DNA of 64,000 nt from positions 1-64,000 of the forward strand of contig JAGWXD010000011.1 of assembly GCA_018970085.1 (NCBI GenBank), given 5' to 3'. Positions 57,070-64,000 of the stretch are shown here, in pieces (the stretch's first letter is position 1; every line of letters starts with the position of its first letter). The notes beneath the pieces are model-generated. The model was not told where the DNA came from. It made no database searches and worked only from the letters and a program-made list of their open reading frames with translations. Made by a program: the position numbers and the translations under genes. This stretch comes from Cyanobacteria bacterium REEB459. Its GTDB lineage: Bacteria > Cyanobacteriota > Cyanobacteriia > Phormidesmidales > Phormidesmidaceae.

Positions 57070-57735
57070 ATGCGTTCCCTTGTTTCTGCTATTTCCCTTG
57101 TCCCTGCGCTGCCCGGTTGGCTATGGCTGGCTGCCTTGCCGATGCTGATGCCCGTCCCCCTGGCGATCGCCCAGACTTCCCCCGATTTAAACGCTAATCC
57201 GGTTGTCAGTGGTAATCGCATTATTCGTCCTACCCTGCGCCTGGGCAGTCAGGGAGAGTCGGTGAAGGAATTGCAGTCCATGCTGGTCCTCCTGGGTTAC
57301 TACAGCGGTCCGGTAACCGGCCTGTATCAGGAAGATACCCAACTAGCCGTACAGCGCTTTCAAACCGCTGCTGGCATTGCTGCCGATGGCATTGTGGGGC
57401 CAACTACCTGGAATCAACTGTTACCTGCTCCCATGGCTGAGGTTGCTCCCCCCAGGAGTAGCAGCCCCGCTGCCAAGCCGACGACCCCCTCGGCTTCCTC
57501 AGTAAAGACACCGGCTGCCGCCTCAGAGGTAGCTACCTGGCCAGTTCTGCGCTCTGGCATGAGTGGAGAGGCGGTGCGCCAGTTACAGCAGAAATTACGG
57601 CAAAAAGGACTGTATCAAGGACCGGTAGATGGGGTATTTGGGACTGCGACCGAGGCGGCGGTACGGGCTCTGCAGCAAGCTCATAACCTGACGGTGGACG
57701 GCATTGTCGGGGCTGCCACCTGGAAGTTGCTATAA
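57070..57735 (+). CDS. Exported peptidoglycan-binding protein (two PG_binding_1 domains)
   Basis: This 221-residue protein has a signal peptide (WLWLAALPMLMPVPLAIAQ) and two PG_binding_1 domains joined by an Ala/Ser/Pro linker. Domain 1 is LRLGSQGESVKELQSMLVLL with GIVGPTTWNQLL; domain 2 is LRSGMSGEAVRQLQQKLRQKG with GIVGAATWKLL. There is no catalytic domain, so it presumably tethers to or senses the cell wall. The ATG at 57070 begins the signal peptide; the open frame before it (from 56953) is not family-like. Confidence 0.9.
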   Translation: MRSLVSAISLVPALPGWLWLAALPMLMPVPLAIAQTSPDLNANPVVSGNRIIRPTLRLGSQGESVKELQSMLVLLGYYSGPVTGLYQEDTQLAVQRFQTAAGIAADGIVGPTTWNQLLPAPMAEVAPPRSSSPAAKPTTPSASSVKTPAAASEVATWPVLRSGMSGEAVRQLQQKLRQKGLYQGPVDGVFGTATEAAVRALQQAHNLTVDGIVGAATWKLL

Positions 57736-58167
57736 GTAACCCCAGATGGCCCTGGCGATCGCCTAATCGGGTTGCCAGACCCTGCCCATTTCCCTTGGGG
57801 CCAGTCCAAAGGTTTGACTCCAGTAAATCCTAAGATTGGGGATGACCCACAGGCTTAATCGCAAAGATTAGAAAAAATCTTTCCTGGGCTCTTAACTTCT
57901 ATTCTCAACTGCTCTAGAATATTGCCAATATCAAAAAAAATAAAATCTAAAGATTAATTCAAGCCCGATTGCTGGTTTCTAATTAAAACCTCACACCCTG
58001 GTGAATCTCTGACCTTTAGACGATTTCCCAGATCCCCCATTGGTTAATCATGCTCGGGGTGGCTACTGTTTTCAGTTATCTACCCTGTCCCTGTCAACCT
58101 TTTTAGGTTCTTTTTGAGTTACAGGCCAATTTTTTTAAGCAATTTTTAAGTCAGGTTTTGCAAATCA
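57736..58167. other. AT-rich intergenic space
   Basis: This 432-bp space has no recognised gene or RNA. It includes a HIP1 palindrome GGCGATCGCC at 57754-57763 and an A/T-rich part from about 57920 to 57990. Promoter elements of the thioredoxin gene are probably here, but I cannot place them. Confidence 0.5.
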
Positions 58168-58536
58168 ATGATACCATCTGCCACCGAATCAACCTTTGAG
58201 GCTACGGTCCTGCAATCGCCGGTACCGGTTATGGTTAACTTTTGGGCACCCTGGTGCGGTCTTTGCAAGGTCATTCTACCGATATTAGGGCAGTTTCAAG
58301 CAGACTGGGAGGGACGAGTGCAGGTGGTGACGGTCAATGCCGACGAGAATCTACGTCTGAGTAGTACCTACCGTTTGGTCACCCTGCCCACCCTGCTTTT
58401 GTTTGACCGGGGTGAGGTATGCCAACGTCTGGAGGGCTTGCCTGGTAAAGCAGAGCTTCGGCTATTGTTGAACGCCTGTCTGGATCGGCGCCTGCCTGTA
58501 AGCGACTATACCTTGAAGCTGCCAACCTATTCTTAA
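58168..58536 (+). CDS. Thioredoxin-like protein with WCGLCK active site
   Basis: This 122-residue cytoplasmic thioredoxin-fold protein has FWAPWCGLCKVILPIL carrying the redox CxxC and VTLPTLLLFDRG with the cis-proline loop. The residue between the cysteines is Leu rather than the Pro of classical thioredoxins (WCGPC), which usually changes the redox potential and partner range. The C-terminal 20 residues (LDRRLPVSDYTLKL) extend beyond the fold. The next gene starts about 100 bp downstream on the same strand. Confidence 0.88.
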   Translation: MIPSATESTFEATVLQSPVPVMVNFWAPWCGLCKVILPILGQFQADWEGRVQVVTVNADENLRLSSTYRLVTLPTLLLFDRGEVCQRLEGLPGKAELRLLLNACLDRRLPVSDYTLKLPTYS

Positions 58537-58637
58537 GAGTTCCCGGGCTTTTTGGCCGGGGCGCTGGGGCTAAGGGGTTGCAGCCCGATCGCCTGAATCT
58601 AGATGAAAAAAACCTTGGTCAATCCCCTGGCATCTCT

Positions 58638-59114
58638 ATGCATCACCTTAACCAAAAGTCCCTGGCTTTCTATGGTATTGCCATTAGTGCGGTTGTGATT
58701 CTGTTTCGAGGGGTTACCTGGTACGGCACCAACTATTTAAAGGCGGCCAAAACCATTCAGGGGGCCTACCACCTCACCCTGACCAGTCCTCCCTGTGCCT
58801 CGACCGATTCTCTGGTGTTAACCCTTCAGCAGTCTGGTAAGTATTTAGGTGGCCAGTTGCAACCAATGGTGTCTGGTCACCTGCCTGACCCCGCCGCTGA
58901 TCTGACCTTGACCCTTAAGGGTAAGTGGAGCGAGCCCCAACTTCAGCTTCAGGGCCAAACCAGCCAGATAACTATCTGTGGTCGGGCCCTGGCTACCGTT
59001 GCCATGGTTGCAACCTACCAGGGAGATGGGCTAGAAGGTCAACTCACCTCATCGGGTCTGCCAGGGTCTGTTGCCTTTAAGGCTCGGCCCCTGGCTCTGC
59101 ACCAGACCCCTTAA
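58638..59114 (+). CDS. Hypothetical membrane-anchored protein
   Basis: In this 158-residue protein an N-terminal membrane helix (FYGIAISAVVILFRGVTWYG) is followed by an extracytoplasmic beta-rich domain with two cysteines (SPPCAST and ITICGRA). The combination, with an NYLKAAKTIQGAYHL segment after the helix, resembles the N-terminal region that precedes some cyanobacterial cation/proton antiporters, but here no antiporter follows. Its last 4 bp overlap the end of the convergent gene. The ATG at 58638 was preferred to an upstream TTG. Confidence 0.6.
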   Translation: MHHLNQKSLAFYGIAISAVVILFRGVTWYGTNYLKAAKTIQGAYHLTLTSPPCASTDSLVLTLQQSGKYLGGQLQPMVSGHLPDPAADLTLTLKGKWSEPQLQLQGQTSQITICGRALATVAMVATYQGDGLEGQLTSSGLPGSVAFKARPLALHQTP

Positions 59115-59422
59115 TAGGCGGTTAAATTACGAATCATATAGCCCACAACAATGCCAATGACCAGAGCCCAAACCTGGCCAGAATCAACAAAGTGTTTCCA
59201 GGCGTGGGAGATGTCTCCCAAAATGTCCTGGTTAAATTGCTTGGCCATCACCGGGGCAGGGCTGAGGGCCAGTGAATGGGGTGATCCTTCGCTGCTGGCC
59301 ATCCAGGTTTGCCCCAGAGACGGGGTGGGCTCCAGGATAATCGGTTGCAACAGGCTGTGGACCGATAGGGGCTGAGGGGGGGTGATCGCGGCTGAGGGTC
59401 GATAGGAAGAGGATTGAACCAT
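59111..59422 (-). CDS. Small hypothetical protein with C-terminal membrane helix
   Basis: This is a 103-residue protein with a long polar, proline-rich N-terminal part and one C-terminal hydrophobic segment (WALVIGIVVGYMIRNL), as in tail-anchored proteins. No family recognised. It is convergent with and overlaps the preceding gene by 4 bp, and lies about 90 bp beyond the stop of the sigma-like gene on the same strand. Moderately likely to be real. Confidence 0.5.
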   Translation of the reverse strand: MVQSSSYRPSAAITPPQPLSVHSLLQPIILEPTPSLGQTWMASSEGSPHSLALSPAPVMAKQFNQDILGDISHAWKHFVDSGQVWALVIGIVVGYMIRNLTAY

Positions 59423-59511
59423 GGGCGTGACCTAGGGATATGGGCAACAGGTTAACCCAAACTATACCTCAGACGCCAGGGCTAGGTAACTGGATTACCG
59501 GTCTAGCCCAG

Positions 59512-60231
59512 TTAGACCCCTGACAGACTGGGGGTAGAATGGCCGTTCCAGGTCGGCACCTCAAACCAGTCATCGGCGGAATCTGGCGGGTCTACCTGGG
59601 CTTGCTGGGGTAGATAGAGGCTGCGAATATCCTGGGGTAAGGCTTCAATCAGGTGTTGACTGGCTGCTTTGAGCCGTAGTCTGATATCTTCCAGGCTAAA
59701 ATGCTCTCCTTCTGCTTGCAGGTAGGCGACAATGCGGGTGTCGCTCCAGCGAAAGGTATGGGCCATAATTAAAATCAAGCGCTCCAGGGGGGGCAACTGG
59801 TTCATCCCCTGCTGCAGGTAACACCAGAAGGGAGGTGAGGCCTTGGCTAGAGAGTAGTGAATGGCCTCTACTTCTGGTAAAACCACCTGGTTAATGCAAA
59901 AGGCCGTCATATTAATCAGCCATTCTTGCAAGCTGAAGGGGCGATCGCCCGAGTCCTCAGGTTTAAAGATATCGATACCGGCTAACTCATGGAGAATGTG
60001 CTGCCAGGTGAGAGCAAAGAGGTAGTCAGCCTGGACTGGCGATCGAGCAGAGTGACGAATCAGGCTATAGACGATGCCATTGTAGCGGCAGAAAATAGCA
60101 GTAAAGTAGCGACCCTGGTCAGGATAGCGCTTAAACAAACTCACCAGCTCGCCATCGCTAAGGTGATGGAGAGACTGGACCAGACTGTGGTTGCATTCAG
60201 CAAAGGTGGGAAGGTTCACGACACTAGCCAT
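59512..60231 (-). CDS. Sigma-70-like (ECF-type) RNA polymerase sigma factor
   Basis: This 239-residue protein has an N-terminal region (LSDGELVSLFKRYPDQGRYFTAIFCRYNGIVYSLI) similar to sigma region 2, and a C-terminal LPPLERLILIMAHTFRWSDTRIVAYL resembling the region 4 opening with its helix-turn-helix. The expected -10-binding motif is weak, so it may be an atypical ECF-like sigma factor. The ATG at 60231 is preferred to 60282. It sits downstream of the Ca2+-type P-ATPase gene on the same strand. No anti-sigma gene is obvious, though the adjacent small tail-anchored protein is a possible candidate. Confidence 0.65.
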   Translation of the reverse strand: MASVVNLPTFAECNHSLVQSLHHLSDGELVSLFKRYPDQGRYFTAIFCRYNGIVYSLIRHSARSPVQADYLFALTWQHILHELAGIDIFKPEDSGDRPFSLQEWLINMTAFCINQVVLPEVEAIHYSLAKASPPFWCYLQQGMNQLPPLERLILIMAHTFRWSDTRIVAYLQAEGEHFSLEDIRLRLKAASQHLIEALPQDIRSLYLPQQAQVDPPDSADDWFEVPTWNGHSTPSLSGV

Positions 60232-60340
60232 TGTAGGAAGATAGTTAAGGGAAATGGTCAGTGGAGCCAGGAACTTAGCCATTTAGTATACCTAATACCC
60301 TGGCTTCAAGACCGATTCCATCAATTTATCGACCTAAATT

Positions 60341-63163
60341 TTAGCGCTTCCCCCAGACGTGGTTGAGAACCCATTTTTCTGCCTCTAGCCAGACAAACAC
60401 CAGACTACTAAAACCAAAACAAATTAATATTTCGGTTGCGGTTAGGGCCTGTAGGCCAAAAAACTGCTGCAATACCGGTACGTAGATCAACAGTAGCTGG
60501 AGGCTAGTGGTTAGCAAGACCGATGCCCACACGTAGGGATTAGTGAAAGGATTGAGCTGAATGGTTAACTGGCTATCGGAGCGAACCGCTAGGGCATGGC
60601 CCATTTGGGCAATACAGAGGGTGGTAAATACCATGGTTTTCCAAGCGTCAGGGTTGCCAGTATAGCCAGAACTGTGGGTGTGGTTGTAGGCCCAACTCAT
60701 CAGGGCGATGGTAAAAATGGCCAGCAAAATTCCCACTCGAATCATGTAGCTACCTAAGCCCCGGGCAAAGATACTTTCTCGCGGATGGTAGGGGGGACGA
60801 CGCATGACATCGGGCTCGGCGGGTTCTACAGCCAGGGCGAGGGCTGGTAAACCATCGGTGACTAAATTCATCCAGAGAATCTGTAAAGGCGATAGGGGCA
60901 CTCCCCCCAGACCCAATAGGGGAGCGGCGGCGATGGTAATCACTTCACCGATATTGCTGCCCAGGATGTACTTGATAAAGCGCCGAATATTGTCGTAGAC
61001 GACTCGTCCTTCTTCAGTGGCGGCGACGATGGTGGCAAAATTATCATCCAGCAACACCATATCACTGGCTTCTTTACTGACATCGGTGCCGGTAATCCCC
61101 ATGGCAATGCCAATGTCAGCCTGTTTTAGAGCCGGGGCGTCATTAACCCCGTCGCCGGTCATGGCCACAAACTCTCCCTGTTGTTGCAGGGCTTTGACAA
61201 TCCGTAGTTTATGTTCGGGGGAGACCCGGGCATAGACGTTGACCTGGGATACCTGTTCTTGTAACTCAGCCTGGCTCAGGCGCTCAAGTTGCTGGCCACT
61301 GAGAATGGGGCTACCGGCAGGGGTGATGCCCAGCTTTTCGGCGATCGCCCGGGCTGTGAGGGGGTGGTCTCCCGTAATCATCACCGGACGAATCCCCGCT
61401 TCTCGGCAGGCCGCTACTGCACTGGCTACTTCGGGCCGGGGGGCATCCAGCATACTCACCAACCCCAGCCAGACCAGATTGGTTTCTGCTGCCTCCAGAT
61501 CCGCTTCCTGGGGACAATTAGCCAGGGGCTTGAAGGCAAAGCCTAAAACCCGTAGCCCGGCTTCGGCCATGCGATTATTGCTGGCCAGGATATGGTCTCG
61601 TTGCTCCTGGGTAAGGGGTTGAAGGCTTTGGTCCAACTGGATTTGATGGCACTGCTCCAATACCAGTTCTGGAGACCCCTTGGTTAACATCAGGTAGGGA
61701 CTGGCGATCAGGGGTTGGTGGGCATGGTCCGTTGAACACACCACACTCATGCGCTTACGCTCTGAGGAAAAGGGCACTTCCCCCACGCGTTGGTATGCCT
61801 CTATCAGGGCGTCTTTGGCCAGGCCTGCCTTACCCGCTACTGCCAGCAAAGCTCCTTCGGTCGGGTCCCCCAGTACAGTCCAATGGTGGTCCTGCTGCTG
61901 GAGGGTGGCATCGTTACAAAGCACGCAGGCCAGCAGTATTTTAGCTAGTTCAGGATGATCCACAGGGCTAATCAAGTGCCCCTGAGCTTGAAATTGACCC
62001 AGAGGGCTGTAGCCTTCTCCAGTCACCTGGTAAAATTCGCTGCCAGTGGCAATTTGCTGCACCACCATTTTATTTTGAGTCAGGGTGCCAGTTTTGTCAG
62101 AGCAAATTGTGGTCACCGAACCCAGGGTTTCAACCGCAGGTAGTTTGCGAATCAGGGCATGGCGGCGCACCATCCGCTGGGTGCCCAGGGCCAGGGTAAC
62201 GGTAATCACCGCTGGCAAGCCCTCTGGTACCACCGCCACCGCCATACTCAGGGAGACCTCCAGTAGTTCAGAAAACATACTGAAATCTCCAGTCCGCAGA
62301 ATGCCTCCCAGTACCACCACACCGACCAGAGCCATGGCTCCGGTCACCAGTACATTCCCCAATTGGGCCATGCGTTGCTGTAGGGGGGTAGGCTCACTCT
62401 CTACGTCCTGGAGCATGGTGGCGATTTTTCCCAATTCCGTCGTCATACCGGTTTGGGTGACCAGAACTGTGGCTCGACCCTGGATCACTTCTGTACCTTG
62501 AAACACCAGGTTAAGGCGATCGCCCAGGGGGGCATCCAGGGGCAGGGTAATCTGGGGTCGCTTGGTCACTGCTTCCGCCTCCCCGGTCAGGGCCGATTCC
62601 CGAATTTGTAGGTTAGCGGCCTCCAGCAAGCGACCATCGGCGGCCACCTGGGAACCCGCCTCGATTAACATGACATCTCCTGGCACCAGACTGGGGGCAT
62701 CGACTTCTCCCTCCTGGCCATTGCGAACTACCCGCACCCGCGGCGAAGACAGCCGTTTTAGGGCAGCCAGGGCCTTCTCTGCCCGGCTTTCCTGCACGTA
62801 GCCCAAGAGCCCGTTGAGTAGGACGATGGCAAAAATAGCGATCGCATCTTTTGGAAAAGACTGGTTAATTAAATCCAGTGCTGCCGATACAATGGCCACC
62901 AGGATCAGCATAATCAACATGATGTTTTTAAACTGATCCAGAATAATTTCCCAGGTTTGGCGACCGGCGGTCTCCGCCAGTTCATTGGGGCCAAACTGGT
63001 TCTGTCGGGTTTGCACGGCGGCACTGGTGAGACCCTGGTCGATCGTGACATCCTGGAGGGCCAGGGCCTCAGTACTGGTCAGGGTATGCCAATCGGCGGT
63101 CGCCTGCAGAGCGAAGGGGGGCTGGGGCGAGATCGAACCGCCAAGATCGATGGGGGAAGTCAT
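60341..63163 (-). CDS. P-type cation ATPase, type IIA (Ca2+-transporting)
   Basis: This 940-residue ion pump has an N-terminal actuator domain with LTGEAEAV, the phosphorylation motif [12 protein letters not shown] at about residue 355, nucleotide-binding KGSPE and the hinge [18 protein letters not shown] (about 665). The M4 motif [12 protein letters not shown] and the M6 motif [12 protein letters not shown], with [10 protein letters not shown] in M5, carry the acidic and polar residues of the SERCA/PMR1-type calcium sites. Ca2+ export is therefore the best call; Mn2+ is possible. ATG at 63163 (a TTG two codons earlier is also in frame). Confidence 0.93.
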   Translation of the reverse strand: MTSPIDLGGSISPQPPFALQATADWHTLTSTEALALQDVTIDQGLTSAAVQTRQNQFGPNELAETAGRQTWEIILDQFKNIMLIMLILVAIVSAALDLINQSFPKDAIAIFAIVLLNGLLGYVQESRAEKALAALKRLSSPRVRVVRNGQEGEVDAPSLVPGDVMLIEAGSQVAADGRLLEAANLQIRESALTGEAEAVTKRPQITLPLDAPLGDRLNLVFQGTEVIQGRATVLVTQTGMTTELGKIATMLQDVESEPTPLQQRMAQLGNVLVTGAMALVGVVVLGGILRTGDFSMFSELLEVSLSMAVAVVPEGLPAVITVTLALGTQRMVRRHALIRKLPAVETLGSVTTICSDKTGTLTQNKMVVQQIATGSEFYQVTGEGYSPLGQFQAQGHLISPVDHPELAKILLACVLCNDATLQQQDHHWTVLGDPTEGALLAVAGKAGLAKDALIEAYQRVGEVPFSSERKRMSVVCSTDHAHQPLIASPYLMLTKGSPELVLEQCHQIQLDQSLQPLTQEQRDHILASNNRMAEAGLRVLGFAFKPLANCPQEADLEAAETNLVWLGLVSMLDAPRPEVASAVAACREAGIRPVMITGDHPLTARAIAEKLGITPAGSPILSGQQLERLSQAELQEQVSQVNVYARVSPEHKLRIVKALQQQGEFVAMTGDGVNDAPALKQADIGIAMGITGTDVSKEASDMVLLDDNFATIVAATEEGRVVYDNIRRFIKYILGSNIGEVITIAAAPLLGLGGVPLSPLQILWMNLVTDGLPALALAVEPAEPDVMRRPPYHPRESIFARGLGSYMIRVGILLAIFTIALMSWAYNHTHSSGYTGNPDAWKTMVFTTLCIAQMGHALAVRSDSQLTIQLNPFTNPYVWASVLLTTSLQLLLIYVPVLQQFFGLQALTATEILICFGFSSLVFVWLEAEKWVLNHVWGKR

Positions 63164-63328
63164 GGGCAATTAAGGTTGTGGGCTTGATCAGTCTACTTAA
63201 TGTCACATCATAGTTCAGATCCCTATCCAAATGACACTAAAAAATAGTGCTATCTCGGTGGTTCAGGCCTAAATCTTCTGGTCAAAACCATAGTCAAAGC
63301 TCTATATAACCTATCCGGACCTTGTCCT

Positions 63329-64000
63329 ATGACCCCCAACCCCTTTATGCCAAAAGCCCTGATCAGTCGTCATCGCGAACTGGCTGAAATTAGCCAGATT
63401 CTGGCGGCGGATGGAGACTTTTTGCTGGTGGGGGTACCAGGCATGGGACGACGGCTACTGCTGCAAGAGGCGGCCCACCAGGTTAATGCTCGTCTGTTAG
63501 CGATCGACTGCCTGCGGACCACCAGCGCCGGGAGCTTTTTGACCTCCCTGGCCACCAGCTTGAGCCTCAGTTTTACTAGTCCAGAGGATCTGGCCCTGAT
63601 CCGACGGTGGGCCCCTGGTCATCCTCTGGAGTTGGTGGAGGAAGCGGATCACACCTGGCACTTGAGGTGGACTCCCAGCAGCGGTAGGGAGTGGCCCCTG
63701 TTTGAAGCGCTGCTGGCGTTACCCCAATACCTGGCGGAAAAACTAGACTGCCGGGTAGTGCTGGTGTTTCAAAATTTTCCCCACATTCGCTCCTGGGATC
63801 GCCAGGGCAAGTGGGAAGCCTACCTGCGGCAGGAAATTCAGCGGCAAAGCCAGGTCAGCTATGCCCTGGTGGCCACCGTGGTAGAACCCTGGGTGATCGC
63901 CAGTGGTTTGCGGGTGGTACACCTGTTGCCCCTGGCAGATGGGGATATGGAGCCCTGGCTGACCGCCGCTATGGCAGCGGAGGGTCTCCACTTTGATCCC
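63329..64000 (+). CDS. AAA-ATPase-like cyanobacterial protein, partial
   Basis: The first 224 residues are open to the edge of the window with no stop. The start MTPNPFMPKALISRHRELAEI is followed by FLLVGVPGMGRRLLLQEAA, placed like a Walker A but with Arg-Arg where Lys-Ser/Thr is expected, so nucleotide binding may be lost or atypical. LDCRVVLVFQNFPHIRSWDR follows, where a Walker B-like strand would be. I recall similar conserved cyanobacterial proteins of unknown function. It is divergent from the P-ATPase across 165 bp. Confidence 0.7.
   Translation, partial: MTPNPFMPKALISRHRELAEISQILAADGDFLLVGVPGMGRRLLLQEAAHQVNARLLAIDCLRTTSAGSFLTSLATSLSLSFTSPEDLALIRRWAPGHPLELVEEADHTWHLRWTPSSGREWPLFEALLALPQYLAEKLDCRVVLVFQNFPHIRSWDRQGKWEAYLRQEIQRQSQVSYALVATVVEPWVIASGLRVVHLLPLADGDMEPWLTAAMAAEGLHFDP

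Noticed and set aside
1-64000. tRNA or rRNA genes
   Set aside because: Matches to TTCGA-type T-loops all fall inside coding genes and no cloverleaf could be drawn by eye.

Overview
The window is a stretch of cyanobacterial chromosome. The evidence is the gene content: magnesium chelatase ChlH, the global nitrogen regulator NtcA, the photosystem II repair protein Psb32, glycogen branching enzyme, DUF2808, and many small conserved cyanobacterial proteins. The HIP1 octamer GCGATCGC is also frequent. The base composition is moderately GC-rich and the intergenic spaces are roomy, so this is not a streamlined marine picocyanobacterium. A Leptolyngbya/Synechococcus-like lineage is my inference; no strain can be named from the sequence.

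Layout. 1-2.4 kb is a decayed accessory patch: an ISKra4-type insertion sequence runs off the left edge, its outer end lies inside a broken CHASE2-GGDEF gene, and a Uma2 endonuclease follows. 2.5-13.5 kb holds housekeeping genes: polA, an adenosine deaminase, a small membrane protein, a phosphoribulokinase-like paralogue divergent from a small cyclic-nucleotide-binding protein, pgi, a redoxin, a family 4 uracil-DNA glycosylase and ntcA. 13.5-16.1 kb is accessory again: a secreted protein with an internal duplication, the fossil of an ABC ATPase plus permease/M1-peptidase locus, a tandem 14-bp repeat and an SH3b protein. 16.2-19.5 kb is a BMP-type ABC importer (lipoprotein and two permeases) without its ATPase. 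19.6-28 kb carries queG, a TPR protein, a fused kinase, a small barrel-like protein framed by two copies of a 94-bp repeat, argF and a CapA-type protein. 28-35 kb has chlH and glgB. 35-46 kb has a membrane alpha/beta hydrolase, the glycine cleavage genes gcvT-gcvH-gcvP, psb32, a PKHD dioxygenase and dnaN.

Upstream of dnaN, between it and xth, lies a candidate replication origin with an A/T tract and six DnaA-box-like sites. 46-64 kb has xth, a SNF2 helicase, DUF2808, RodZ, an EgtC-like amidotransferase, a 7TM-HD phosphodiesterase, a peptidoglycan-binding protein, an atypical thioredoxin, a sigma-like factor, a Ca2+-type P-ATPase and the start of an AAA-like protein that leaves the window.

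How the genes fit together: gcvT/H/P with psb32 serves photorespiration and photodamage repair; pgi and glgB serve carbon storage; ntcA and argF serve nitrogen; polA, the uracil-DNA glycosylase, dnaN and xth serve DNA replication and base-excision repair. I found no convincing tRNA, rRNA, CRISPR array, prophage or multi-gene defence island. The least explained elements are the 94-bp repeat pair, the 14-bp tandem repeat, the duplicated secreted protein and the phosphoribulokinase paralogue that has lost the redox cysteines.
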